From Candidatus Gastranaerophilales bacterium (GTDB lineage: Bacteria; Cyanobacteriota; Vampirovibrionia; Gastranaerophilales; Gastranaerophilaceae), in contig CANPZB010000001.1 of the NCBI GenBank assembly GCA_947588755.1, positions 28,598 to 92,597 on the forward strand: a stretch of DNA of 64,000 bases. Reading direction: 5' to 3'. The position numbers were made by a program, and so were the translations under genes. The notes beneath the pieces were generated by a model. That model searched no databases and was not told the DNA's origin. It was given only the letters and a program-made list of their open reading frames with translations. This document shows, piece after piece, positions 51,339-60,533 of this stretch (the first letter of the stretch is position 1; each line of letters begins with the position of its first letter).

Positions 51339-52805
51339 CTATTTATTTAAAATATCCGTTAAATAACTTAACATAACTTTTTTATATTTTTCACATTCTT
51401 CCTTGTTTTTGCCTTCAAAACGCAATGTAAATACGGGTTCCGTGTTGCTCTGTCTTATAAGTGCAAAACCTCCGTCAAAGACAATACGCATACCGTCAAT
51501 GGTAATTATATCTTTGATTTCGGAATTAAATATATTTCTGTTTTTGTCTATAGTGTTTTTAAAGGCATCAAGGGCAGACTTTTTCAGTTCGTTAGGGCAT
51601 GGAAAACGAACTTCGGGTGATGAATAAACATTATCAAACGGTTTTAGCATATCGGAAATTGAAAAATCGGGATTAATTTTCTTATTTTTTGCTATAATTT
51701 CGATAATTCTGCATCCTGCGTATATTGCATCATCAAAACCGTAATATCTGTCCCTGAAAAATGTATGTCCGCTCATTTCGCCCGCAAGCAGAGCATTTGT
51801 TTCTTTCATTTTATCTTTAATATATCCGTGACCTGTCTTGCACATAACGGCATTACCGCCGATTTTGTTAATTTCGTCATACAAAACCTGAGAACATTTT
51901 ACCTCACTGACAACGGTAGGAAGTGCTTTTTTAGACTGTTTGCAATCATTAATTAAGTCAAGAGCATAAATAAGAAGAAGTTTGTCACCGGTAAGATATC
52001 TGCCGTTTTCATCCACAACTCCTATTCTGTCACTGTCACCATCATAAGCAATACCGATATCGGCATGATTTTTAATAACTGTTTTTTTTAAAGTATCAAG
52101 AGTGCTTTCAATACTCGGATTTGGGTGATGGTTCGGAAATCTTCCGTCGGGTTCGGAAAACAATTCAATAACCTCGCAGCCTAATTCCTTGTATAATTTA
52201 GGCCCTACTATACCGCCTGTTGCATTAGCACTGTCCACAACGACTTTAATTCCTTTACCTGTTTGACCGAATTTGGATTTCATATCGTTAATGTAATCGG
52301 GAATAATATTATACTCTTTTACATTTGATAAATTAATATTTTGTGTATAATTTTGCCAATTTTTGAAAGTAAAATCTTTGACTTCACTTATTTGTTTTTC
52401 ATTTAATGTTTTTTTCTTATAAGTCATTTTAAGACCGTTGTATTCAGCGGGATTATGGCTTGCGGTAATTATAGCCGCGGATATAATTTCTTTTCCGTCA
52501 GTTAAATCGTAAGGAACACCTTTTGCTTCGGAATAATATCCGATGGGAGTGGGAGCAAGACCAAGGCTAATTACATTTGCACCTGCAGAAATTATTCCAC
52601 CGCACAATGCTTTTTCAAGAGCAGGCGAATGTAATCTTGCATCTCGTGTTACGGTAAGATACATATCGGAAATATTAATTTTAGACTGATTTTCAAGCCA
52701 AAAAACAAGACCGCGTCCGATATTATAAAACAATTCTTCCGTTATATCTTCTCCGTAAATGCCTCTTATGTCATTTTTTCCGAAGGCATGACTATATTTT
52801 TCCAT
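51339..52805 (-). CDS. Phosphoglucomutase/phosphomannomutase
   Basis: The 488-residue alpha-D-phosphohexomutase has the phosphoserine loop ITASHNPAEYNGLKMTY (Ser near residue 120), the metal loop YDGDSDRIGVVDENG, the sugar loop GEMSGHTFF and the C-terminal phosphate-binding FRQSNTEPVFTLRFEG-type region (here IRQSNTEPVFTLRF). It makes hexose 1-phosphates for nucleotide sugars. Substrate preference (Man or Glc) is not decided by sequence. It is divergent from the ABC permease at 52846. Confidence 0.93.
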   Translation of the reverse strand: MEKYSHAFGKNDIRGIYGEDITEELFYNIGRGLVFWLENQSKINISDMYLTVTRDARLHSPALEKALCGGIISAGANVISLGLAPTPIGYYSEAKGVPYDLTDGKEIISAAIITASHNPAEYNGLKMTYKKKTLNEKQISEVKDFTFKNWQNYTQNINLSNVKEYNIIPDYINDMKSKFGQTGKGIKVVVDSANATGGIVGPKLYKELGCEVIELFSEPDGRFPNHHPNPSIESTLDTLKKTVIKNHADIGIAYDGDSDRIGVVDENGRYLTGDKLLLIYALDLINDCKQSKKALPTVVSEVKCSQVLYDEINKIGGNAVMCKTGHGYIKDKMKETNALLAGEMSGHTFFRDRYYGFDDAIYAGCRIIEIIAKNKKINPDFSISDMLKPFDNVYSSPEVRFPCPNELKKSALDAFKNTIDKNRNIFNSEIKDIITIDGMRIVFDGGFALIRQSNTEPVFTLRFEGKNKEECEKYKKVMLSYLTDILNK

Positions 52806-52845
52806 ATTTTATCTCCCGTTATCCTGATTATTGTATAATAATATC

Positions 52846-53724
52846 ATGAAAAAAGACGCGGTTATATTTAATAAATTTAGTCCTGCGGGATATATATTTA
52901 TATTGCCTGCACTGGCTGGAACACTTGTATTTATACTAATTCCCGTAATTTTTTCTTTTATACTGAGTTTTTTTAAATGGGATTTGTTAAACCCGATGAA
53001 ATTTGCGGGGCTTGATAATTATATCGAAATATTTTCGGAACCGTTATTTTATAAAATTGTTGCAAACACATTCGTATTTGCGATTTCAACATCGATTTTC
53101 GGAGTTATAATTCCACTGATACTCGCCTGTATTTTAAATTCCAAAATAAGGGGGTCGGAGTTTTACAAAACGGCTTATTTTTTACCGTTCATTACGCCGA
53201 TGATAGTTATAGGAGTTGTTTGGGAATGGATTTTTGACCCTAACATTGGTTTTTTAAATCACATTTTACATGTTCATATAAACTGGCTTTACGATACACA
53301 TTATGCAATGCCTGCTTTAATAACGGTTACTGTTTGGAAATTAATCGGATATAATATGGTAATATTTTTATCTTCACTTTCGGGTATTTCGCAAAGTATG
53401 TTTGAGGCTGCCAAAATCGACGGTGCGAATGTCTATCAAACCTTTATGAATGTAACAATTCCGCTTTTGTCGCCTTCTATATTTTTTGTTGTTATTATTA
53501 CGGCAATAAGTTCTTTTCAGGTATTTGACCTGATTTATTTGATGACACAGGGCGGGCCTTTAGACAGTACAAATGTTCTTGTATATTCTATTTATCAAAA
53601 TGCTTTTGAATACTTCAACACAGGAAAAGCTTCCGCTATTGCATACGTGCTTTTTGTAATAATTCTCACACTCACGCTTATACAGTGGAATTTAAGAAAA
53701 AAACTTGTTTACACGGAAGAATAA
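52846..53724 (+). CDS. Sugar ABC transporter permease (MalF/UgpA type)
   Basis: The 292-residue protein has six membrane segments and the EAA loop EAAKIDGANVYQTFMNVTIPLLSP (near residue 185), which docks the ATPase. It is typical of binding-protein-dependent carbohydrate importers. The start is taken at ATG 52846; an in-frame TTG at 52831 would overlap the -10. TATAAT (52834-52839) lies 6 nt before the ATG with no Shine-Dalgarno, suggesting a leaderless mRNA. No partner permease, ATPase or binding protein is adjacent. Confidence 0.9.
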   Translation: MKKDAVIFNKFSPAGYIFILPALAGTLVFILIPVIFSFILSFFKWDLLNPMKFAGLDNYIEIFSEPLFYKIVANTFVFAISTSIFGVIIPLILACILNSKIRGSEFYKTAYFLPFITPMIVIGVVWEWIFDPNIGFLNHILHVHINWLYDTHYAMPALITVTVWKLIGYNMVIFLSSLSGISQSMFEAAKIDGANVYQTFMNVTIPLLSPSIFFVVIITAISSFQVFDLIYLMTQGGPLDSTNVLVYSIYQNAFEYFNTGKASAIAYVLFVIILTLTLIQWNLRKKLVYTEE

Positions 53725-53815
53725 TTGTAACAATATCTTAATATAGTTAAAGTTTTCCTTAAATGTGCCGATATACATGACAGAGAAGTTACAGCATTGA
53801 TAGGGAGTGTATCTT

Positions 53816-53956
53816 ATGTTTGAGGAAAACAAAAAGCAAAGAATTATTGTTGATATTACAAATTTAGTTGAAGAAATAGAACAGTTTGAGGAAGATATTG
53901 ACGCATACTGCGAATTCATGAAGGGTGTAATTTTAAATACCTCCGGTCTGAATTAG
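53816..53956 (+). CDS. Small acidic hypothetical protein (46 aa)
   Basis: AGGGAG lies well placed before ATG 53816, opening a 46-codon frame rich in Glu, Asp and Ile (IVDITNLVEEIEQFEEDID). It looks like a short amphipathic helix pair with one Cys. It fills the gap between the permease and CoA-disulfide reductase genes and has no competing frame. Family unknown. Confidence 0.5.
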   Translation: MFEENKKQRIIVDITNLVEEIEQFEEDIDAYCEFMKGVILNTSGLN

Positions 53957-54005
53957 CATATTGTATAATTGATATAATAACAATTCCTGATATATTAAAA
54001 CTGTT

Positions 54006-55367
54006 ATGAAAATAGTTATATTAGGCGGGGTGGCAGCGGGAGCAAAAGCTGCCGCAAAAGCAAGACGTTTGCTTAATGATGCTGAAATTGATTTATATAC
54101 GGATGATACCCATATTTCTTATTCGGCATGCGGTTTACCGTATTATATAGAAGGAAATTTTGAAGATTACAGACAACTTCTTGTGCGTTCTCCCGAAGAA
54201 TTTGAAGAAAAAAATGTACATATACATTTACGGCACAGAGCGGTAAAAATTCTACCCGTTTCAAAGCAAATTCTTATAGAGGACCTGGAAAAACAGCGGG
54301 CATTTTTAACGGAATATGACAAACTTATCATTGCTACGGGAGCAAGACCCGTAATTCCGAATATAAAAAATGTTGAATTGCCTAATGTTTTTACGTTGAG
54401 AAAAATTGAGGACGGTATAGAAATTAAAAAGAAAGCTTTAAAATCGTCACATGCAACCATAGTTGGAGCAGGCTATATCGGAATGGAATTGTTAGAGGCA
54501 TTTGTAAAACAAAAATTAAAAGTTACGGTTGTCGAATATTCAAATACCGTAATGCCCGTAATGGACGATGATATGTCAAAGCTTATTCTTGAACAGCTTA
54601 ATACAATAAATCAAGGCAGATTTGAAATTCTTACATCCGAACTTGTTACGGAATTTTCCGGCGATTTGAACGGGGTTCACAGCGTAAAAACAGGTACGGG
54701 GAAAGAATTTGACACCGATTTTGTTGTTATATGCTCAGGGGTAGTACCTAATGCGGAAATCGCACGTGATGCAGGTATTGAACTTGGAGTAACAGGTGCA
54801 ATAAAAGTCAATGAACGCATGGAAACAAGTATTGCGGATATATATGCTTGCGGTGACTGTGTTGAAGAACATTTTTTCATAACCGGCACAAAAGTGTGGA
54901 TGCCGTTAGGCTCAAACGCAAACAAAGAGGGTAGAACGGCAGCTATTAACGCATGCGGATTTGACGACAGATTTCATGGTATTTTAGGCTCAGCAGTAAC
55001 GCGATGTTTAAATTTAACAATGGCAATGACCGGATTAACCGAGAAAAAAGCGTTATTTTCGGGATTTAAGCCCGTTTCGGCAACCGTTACAAAAAACGAC
55101 AAGGTAGGTTATATGCCGAATGTAAATAATATTACATTAAAACTTACGGCAGACAGTCAAACCGGCTTGTTACTGGGTGCACAGGCAGTCGGAGCGGGAG
55201 ATGCAGACAAAAGAATAAATACTCTTACAACTGCATTACTTTCCAAAATGACTGTTCAGGAATTTTGCAAGAATGATTTAACTTATGCACCGCCGTTTTC
55301 ACCGACAATTGATCCGCTTCTTAACGCTGCGGAAATATTAAAAAGTAAAATTAACCTTTCCGAATAA
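54006..55367 (+). CDS. CoA-disulfide reductase/NADH oxidase-type flavoprotein
   Basis: The 453-residue protein has N-terminal FAD fold GGVAAGAKAAAKARR, the single redox Cys in YSACGLPYYIEG (near residue 42), NAD fold VGAGYIGMELLEAF, the FAD loop ADIYACGDCVE and a C-terminal dimerisation domain. No rhodanese domain is fused. It reduces CoA disulfide, polysulfide or O2 depending on member; context does not decide. TTGATA (53969) and TATATT (53991) form a promoter 9 nt from the ATG without a Shine-Dalgarno. It overlaps the convergent gene by 17 nt. Confidence 0.9.
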   Translation: MKIVILGGVAAGAKAAAKARRLLNDAEIDLYTDDTHISYSACGLPYYIEGNFEDYRQLLVRSPEEFEEKNVHIHLRHRAVKILPVSKQILIEDLEKQRAFLTEYDKLIIATGARPVIPNIKNVELPNVFTLRKIEDGIEIKKKALKSSHATIVGAGYIGMELLEAFVKQKLKVTVVEYSNTVMPVMDDDMSKLILEQLNTINQGRFEILTSELVTEFSGDLNGVHSVKTGTGKEFDTDFVVICSGVVPNAEIARDAGIELGVTGAIKVNERMETSIADIYACGDCVEEHFFITGTKVWMPLGSNANKEGRTAAINACGFDDRFHGILGSAVTRCLNLTMAMTGLTEKKALFSGFKPVSATVTKNDKVGYMPNVNNITLKLTADSQTGLLLGAQAVGAGDADKRINTLTTALLSKMTVQEFCKNDLTYAPPFSPTIDPLLNAAEILKSKINLSE

Positions 55368-56658
55368 GAGAAGCAATATATTTTGCGGCACCTTCACCCA
55401 TTGAAAAACAACTTGACTGGACTCTCAAAGCACTCTGGGTGGTGAAATCCGCTGATAGACAGCGTCCGACCACAAAGAGATTATCAATATCGGCAGACAT
55501 CAGACTTTCTATCGGCAATGAATATTCACAAACCGATTTTAAAGTTGAGGTATTTTTGTCGGCAGAATGTATATCTACGGGATAATTGGAGATTAAAACG
55601 GGATTTTCAAAGGTTTTGCCCGATTTTAAATCATCATAAGTATACACATACTTTCCTTTAATTCTGTTTGAAACCCGTATCCCGAGCGTATCTGCAATGT
55701 TTGATATATAAGCGTTTCCAAATCCGGGAAAAGTTTTTTTACAAAAATCGGCAATACGCAAAATACTTTTTCTGAGTGAAATTAACGCCTTTGATAACTC
55801 AAAATTATCTTTTAAATCAATTATTTCATGATATCTGGGGCAGTTAAACGCTATAGCATTGGGCATTCCAGCAACTGAAAATATCTGAAAATAGTTTCTG
55901 TCGGCATCTTCTAATACCCCTTCCTTGACCGCATTATCAAATAAAGGCCTTAACGCCCAGTTTTTATCCGTGTCCCAAGTATATGCAGTAGAAAGATGTA
56001 TGTTACCGTCTATATTCTCGACGGTGGTAACATTTCTGTCTTTATCATATTCATAAAGCCACTCACTAAAAGATTTTATATCAACATTATCCATAATAAA
56101 CCGCAATGTGACTGGCTGATTTTCATTTTCCAAATCTAAAAAGCTGCAGCCGCAAAGTTTTCCGATTTCACAATTTCCGGTAGCATCAATTACATATCTC
56201 GTGTCGATAGGTACTGATAATATTTTATTTCCGTTTTCTATCGAATAGTTATATACCGATAACATATTATTGGTTAAATGTATACTCTTAATACTTCTGT
56301 CTTTAATGTTTATACTGCTTACAGATGTGCTAAAAAGTACATCAACAGACACTTCTGACATCATTTCGTCTAAAACTGGCTTTAATAACTCGGGATTAAA
56401 CCACCCGCGATTATTTTGATAGGTGATTTGCCCGCCCAATGAATGCATATTATCAATTAAGGTATCGTAAAATTCGGTATTTATTTGATTTTCGCCGGAA
56501 AACATTACGGGAACAACAAGTCCTGATGTAATCGTTCCCCCCAAATGAATATTTTTTTCAACCAAAAGTGTTTTTAATCCTGACTTTGCGGCAATGTATG
56601 CCGCGGCACAGCCTGCTGTTCCTCCGCCTATAACTGCTAAATCGTAATTTTTATTCAT
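55351..56658 (-). CDS. FAD-dependent oxidoreductase (FAD_oxidored family)
   Basis: The 435-residue protein has a dinucleotide fold GGGTAGCAAAYIAAKSGLK, the loop LGGTITSGLVVPVMF, YVIDATGNCEIGKLCGC and a C-terminal FVVGRCLSADFTTQSALRVQ, typical of FAD_oxidored (PF12831) proteins. Their substrates are mostly unknown. The CxxxxxLCGC segment could hold a metal but this is not clear. It converges with the CoA-disulfide reductase-like gene. Confidence 0.85.
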   Translation of the reverse strand: MNKNYDLAVIGGGTAGCAAAYIAAKSGLKTLLVEKNIHLGGTITSGLVVPVMFSGENQINTEFYDTLIDNMHSLGGQITYQNNRGWFNPELLKPVLDEMMSEVSVDVLFSTSVSSINIKDRSIKSIHLTNNMLSVYNYSIENGNKILSVPIDTRYVIDATGNCEIGKLCGCSFLDLENENQPVTLRFIMDNVDIKSFSEWLYEYDKDRNVTTVENIDGNIHLSTAYTWDTDKNWALRPLFDNAVKEGVLEDADRNYFQIFSVAGMPNAIAFNCPRYHEIIDLKDNFELSKALISLRKSILRIADFCKKTFPGFGNAYISNIADTLGIRVSNRIKGKYVYTYDDLKSGKTFENPVLISNYPVDIHSADKNTSTLKSVCEYSLPIESLMSADIDNLFVVGRCLSADFTTQSALRVQSSCFSMGEGAAKYIASLIRKG

Positions 56659-56760
56659 AAAACTATTATATATTATATGCTTAAATTATACAAAATAGTT
56701 AATTAATATTACACCTATCACGAATCATACGGATTAGATATCTTTCTGTTATAATGCTTT

Positions 56761-57516
56761 TTACCAAGGGTAATCATCTTTAATTTCCCAGCCGTCAGCT
56801 ACAATTAGTGCAGCACACCACACTCCGTTTCCGCCTTTTGAACATGATCTTCCAGCATTACCCATAATTATACCTCTGTCATATTCGGGAATAATTCCTG
56901 TACCTTCCGTATTTCTTATCCCGTAAGGTGCTACTTTTATATCACCCTGAATAGTAAATACAAACAAATCTTTACCATAAACTCCGGGGCCTTTTTCACC
57001 ATTTATATCTATTACAATAGCCTTGTAATTTCCACCCTGAAAACTAGAAATTCCCAAAGCAAATCCGTCTGCAAGTTTGACATAATATGATGGGTCTGAT
57101 GACCAGCTTTCTGGATTTTTTGTGCCGTTTAAACCATAATATTTACCCCCGTTGTATTTTGAAGCAAGCAATACATCAACTTTATTAAGATATTTGCTCA
57201 GGTATTTGTTATAAAAATCCAGTGAATTAAGGTTGTAATCCCAGTATTTGCAGTCTCCGTTTTCGATTTCAGAATAAGAAACTGCTTTGTTTAGTTCAGC
57301 ATAAGCTTTTTTCAACTGCGTAACTGTTTGTTTTTTCTGGTACTTAGCAATTAATGTCGGCATGGTCATTGCTGCAACAACACCTATGATACCGAGGGTG
57401 ATTAGAACCTCAGCCAAAGTGAATGCGTGTCTGTCATCCTGAAGTTGTTTAAGGGTCTTACCATTTTTGCGTCTCACTGTCTTTTTACTTGTTGTGAACA
57501 TGTTATTGAAATACAT
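56761..57516 (-). CDS. Type IV prepilin-like protein 3
   Basis: The protein (251 aa) has leader KKTVRRKNGKTLKQLQDDRH (residues 11-30, repeat-derived as in units 1 and 2), then A31|F32 TLAEVLITLGIIGVVAAM. The soluble part has KLADGFALGISSFQGG and IDINGEKGPGVYG, common in this pseudopilin family, and ends WEIKDDYPW. AAAGGAG is the ribosome site. The same C-terminal ending (IKDDYPW) is seen in the partial gene at 63863. Probably processed by prepilin peptidase. Confidence 0.88.
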   Translation of the reverse strand: MYFNNMFTTSKKTVRRKNGKTLKQLQDDRHAFTLAEVLITLGIIGVVAAMTMPTLIAKYQKKQTVTQLKKAYAELNKAVSYSEIENGDCKYWDYNLNSLDFYNKYLSKYLNKVDVLLASKYNGGKYYGLNGTKNPESWSSDPSYYVKLADGFALGISSFQGGNYKAIVIDINGEKGPGVYGKDLFVFTIQGDIKVAPYGIRNTEGTGIIPEYDRGIIMGNAGRSCSKGGNGVWCAALIVADGWEIKDDYPW

Positions 57517-57658
57517 TTTAACTCCTTTCTGTAAAGTTATACAAAGCTAATATTGTCCATTAAATCTTTTAATAGATTTACTTATCAACTATATTATATT
57601 ATTTGCCAAAAATTGTCAATACATTCAATAATTAGTAAAATTTATCAAGAGGTTGAAT

Positions 57659-57877
57659 ATGTCAGGCAGAGAATTCGTAAAAATTTTATTAGCAAAAGAA
57701 TGTATCACATTAAAAGAATTAGCAAAAATTGCGACCGAAAACAGCAATAAAAAGTATACTTTAGACGGTTTATCACACAAAATGCGTTTGGGGACATTAA
57801 GATTTGATGATGCAGAGTTTTTTGCAAAACTTCTGGGATATAAAATTGAAATAGTTAAAACAGAAAAAGATTTATAA
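57659..57877 (+). CDS. Small HTH-like protein, paralogue of 910-1137
   Basis: The 72-residue protein (ATG 57659 with AAGAGG upstream, chosen over the TTG at 57653) shares the pattern LLAKECITLKELAKIA, NKKYTLDGLSHKMRLGT and AKLLGYKIEI with the protein at 910. It should be a DNA-binding regulator. Both paralogues have AAAAAT(T)GTCAATA 30-40 nt upstream of the start (57608-57621 here), possibly a shared operator. It is divergent from prepilin 3. Confidence 0.65.
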   Translation: MSGREFVKILLAKECITLKELAKIATENSNKKYTLDGLSHKMRLGTLRFDDAEFFAKLLGYKIEIVKTEKDL

Positions 57878-57878
57878 T

Positions 57879-59165
57879 TTAAGTATCGAAATTTTTCATC
57901 ATCTTAATAAATTTTGAACTCGAGATTAGATTTGAATTTTCCGTTTCTTTTTTGTGAGCGGCTAGAATTACCTCATTATTGAGAGACAAATTTTTGTCAT
58001 GATAAACAATACCCGCTTTTGTTTTAATAAGTCCTAAATCGTATTCTGAAAGCTCATGTAAAAAATTGTTGTTAATCATTATGTTTTTATTCTTAAAAGC
58101 GGCGGTTCCGTAATATTTATTCAATTCAGCGTTATAAATTTTTGCGATATGAAATCCGGACTGTAAAAAAGCATTTCTGACACAGGCTGAATTTGAATAG
58201 GTTAAAACCAAACCGTTATCATCCAGATGTTTAAAAAGTTCGTCGAAAAATTCTTTTGACCACAAGCATGGGCATTTGGCAGGTGTAAAAGCGTCCAAAA
58301 ATATAATCTGATAAGTCATATCTGAGTTTTTAATGACATTTCTTGCATCATCGATTTCAGGCTTAAAATTAATTTTCTTTGTTTTAAGGCATTTGAGAGC
58401 CTTTTTATGACTATTAGATATATACCTATAATATATATTATGTAAGAAGGTCCTTAAACGGCTTAAAAGGGTATTATTACCCCTCTCAAATTTATAAAAT
58501 TGAAATAAAGAGCAAATAAATCGGTCAAAATATCGCTTATATTTTTTTATACTTAAAATTTCATTCAGCTCCGTTTCTTCAAAAATATTTTCAAAATTTT
58601 CAATTAGTTTTTTTAAAATTATAATATTTACTTCTTTTTTGATTTTATATTTAGATTTTACTTTTACTTTGCGAAGTTTGTTTATTTTTTCATGTTCAAA
58701 TGAAAGTTTATCTCTTACAAAAAATCTGTTTTGAGTTTTAATAAACGGTGATAATAAAAATAAATTTTTATCGTTGTCTATAGCATGTATAAAAATCTCG
58801 GGTAAAATGTTATTGGTATGTATCTTGGCGATATATAATTTATTTTTTCTATTTAAAATATTTAAAAATTTACCCAAAATGTTATCGGTATATATCGCTT
58901 CGTTATACAATTTTTTTGTTAAATTTTTTTCGTAATCAAAATAAAAGTTCAGAAAACTTTTTGAGTTGTATCCGATTCCGTAACAAATATCCAGTACATT
59001 TATTTTTTTATATTGTTTAAAATAATATTCAATATTTGCGGGCAGTATGAATTTTTCATAAGCTTCCGATAACGCACCGTATGTAGAGTGGTATATATCG
59101 TCTGCTTCGGGGCTGAACAGTCCAACAGAGCCGTCGTTTGTAAAATAAGGGTACAGCTTACACAT
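57879..59165 (-). CDS. MnmC-type tRNA methyltransferase-like protein with a large insertion
   Basis: The 428-residue protein matches the methyltransferase domain of MnmC (MTase_30/DUF752). It has SVGLFSPEADDIYHSTYGALSEAYEKF, SAM-binding VLDICYGIGYNSKSFLNF (near residue 57), and YQIIFLDAFTPAKCPCLWSKEFF with VLTYSNSACVRNAFLQSGF near 290-340. Between these two halves, about 180 residues rich in Lys, Ile, Asn and Phe are inserted, unlike the compact ~250-residue family form. The FAD oxidase half of MnmC is absent. It may finish mnm5U34 in tRNA. GT of the insertion cannot be assigned. Confidence 0.78.
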   Translation of the reverse strand: MCKLYPYFTNDGSVGLFSPEADDIYHSTYGALSEAYEKFILPANIEYYFKQYKKINVLDICYGIGYNSKSFLNFYFDYEKNLTKKLYNEAIYTDNILGKFLNILNRKNKLYIAKIHTNNILPEIFIHAIDNDKNLFLLSPFIKTQNRFFVRDKLSFEHEKINKLRKVKVKSKYKIKKEVNIIILKKLIENFENIFEETELNEILSIKKYKRYFDRFICSLFQFYKFERGNNTLLSRLRTFLHNIYYRYISNSHKKALKCLKTKKINFKPEIDDARNVIKNSDMTYQIIFLDAFTPAKCPCLWSKEFFDELFKHLDDNGLVLTYSNSACVRNAFLQSGFHIAKIYNAELNKYYGTAAFKNKNIMINNNFLHELSEYDLGLIKTKAGIVYHDKNLSLNNEVILAAHKKETENSNLISSSKFIKMMKNFDT

Positions 59166-59284
59166 GCTCTTATTATAAACTTTGTTAATAATACGCTCAA
59201 ATTCTTTATATATCTTAATTTTAAGGGTCTTTGCCGTTAATTATTTGTGTTTCTGGTATAATACAATGGTAAATAGAGGAAAAC

Positions 59285-60232
59285 ATGAAAATAAGTGTTA
59301 AAGTGCCTGCCACAACAGGTAATATAGGACCCGGATTTGATAGTATCGGTATGGCTTTGCCGATATATAATACTGTTACCATCGAAGAAACCGTACTACC
59401 CGGAACGGGAGTACAAATTAATGTAATTTCGGACAATAACACTGTCGACGACCTTTCGCTGGAGCATATTCCGCTTGACGAAAACAGTATTATATACAAA
59501 GCCGTTGAGCTTTTGTACAATTCTATAGGGCAAACTCCAAGTGAGTTAAAAATAACCGTACATTCACAAATCCCTATAGCAAAAGGGCTTGGAAGCAGTT
59601 CATCGGTAATTGTAGGCGGTCTGCTTGCCGCAAACGAACTTTTGGGTAAACCTGCCGATGAAGTTGCTCTGCTTTCCATTGCGGCTGAAGTTGAAGGTCA
59701 TCCCGATAATGTTACCGCGGCAATTAAAGGCGGTCTGGTGCTTTCGGCAAAAGATGATGACGGAAGGATTATTTACAGCAAACTCAATTGGCCCGAAGAA
59801 TGGCAAATTACGCTTTGCATACCTGATTATGAGTTAGCTACTGATATTGCACGCTCCGTATTACCAAAAGAAGTTCCTCTTGATGATGCTGTTTACAACG
59901 CTCAAAGACTTGCCATGTTTGTTCAGGCAATAAATACTAAAGATACGGAATTAATGAAAACGGCTTTGCATGACAGACTTCATCAGCCTTACAGAATTAA
60001 ACTTGTACCCGGGCTTGAACGCATAACGGAAAATTTAAAACACGAAGATAACGTCATAGGCTGTGTTTTAAGCGGTGCAGGTCCTTCAATATTAATTATT
60101 TCTCACAAAAACGGAATAGATAAAATTCATTCCATTGTAAAAGATACTTGGGCAAGTTTGAATGTAAAGGCGGAAGTTTTGACCCTGCCTGTTGAAAATA
60201 ACGGTGCCGAAATCATAACCTACGATAATTAG
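59285..60232 (+). CDS. thrB: Homoserine kinase
   Basis: This GHMP kinase (315 aa) phosphorylates homoserine in threonine synthesis. Signatures: VPATTGNIGPGFDSIGMAL at the N-terminus, the ATP loop IPIAKGLGSSSSVIVGGLLAAN (near residue 97) and SGAGPSILII near the C-terminus. Length is normal. TATAAT and GAGGA are upstream. thrA/thrC are not adjacent. Confidence 0.96.
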   Translation: MKISVKVPATTGNIGPGFDSIGMALPIYNTVTIEETVLPGTGVQINVISDNNTVDDLSLEHIPLDENSIIYKAVELLYNSIGQTPSELKITVHSQIPIAKGLGSSSSVIVGGLLAANELLGKPADEVALLSIAAEVEGHPDNVTAAIKGGLVLSAKDDDGRIIYSKLNWPEEWQITLCIPDYELATDIARSVLPKEVPLDDAVYNAQRLAMFVQAINTKDTELMKTALHDRLHQPYRIKLVPGLERITENLKHEDNVIGCVLSGAGPSILIISHKNGIDKIHSIVKDTWASLNVKAEVLTLPVENNGAEIITYDN

Positions 60233-60307
60233 TAAATTTTATTGTATTAAAGCATAATTAAAACACGATTTTATCGTGTTAATCTGTTTTTAAACAACGG
60301 GTTAATT

Positions 60308-60493
60308 ATGCATGTAAAAATACTAAACAATTGTATAGGCTGCAGTGCCTGTGTTCAAATAAATCCTGAAATTTTTGAAATTTTCAATAATTATGCGGTA
60401 GTGAACGACTTTTACATTGAGAACAATGAAGAATTATGCATTGATGCGTCACTTGAATGCCCTGTCGGTGCGATTATTGTTGAAATGAATTAA
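60308..60493 (+). CDS. Small ferredoxin paralogue without the internal disulfide Cys
   Basis: The 61-residue protein has CIGCSAC (Cys9, 12, 15) and CP at 51, matching the four ligands of a single [4Fe-4S] cluster as in the ferredoxin at 1229. The Cys19 position is Asn (CVQINPEIF), while Cys44 remains, so the usual disulfide cannot form. It may be less oxygen-stable or carry a different redox potential. A hairpin terminator follows 7 nt after the stop. Confidence 0.85.
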   Translation: MHVKILNNCIGCSACVQINPEIFEIFNNYAVVNDFYIENNEELCIDASLECPVGAIIVEMN

Positions 60494-60499
60494 TGCCTA

Positions 60500-60526
60500 A
60501 AAAAAACTCCCTTTCGGGAGTTTTTC
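60500..60526. terminator. Terminator after second ferredoxin
   Basis: AAACTCCC (60504-60511) pairs with GGGAGTTT (60516-60523) around CTTTC, with T-run on the right and A-run on the left, so it also serves the convergent gene at 60534. Confidence 0.85.
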
Positions 60527-60533
60527 GAATACA

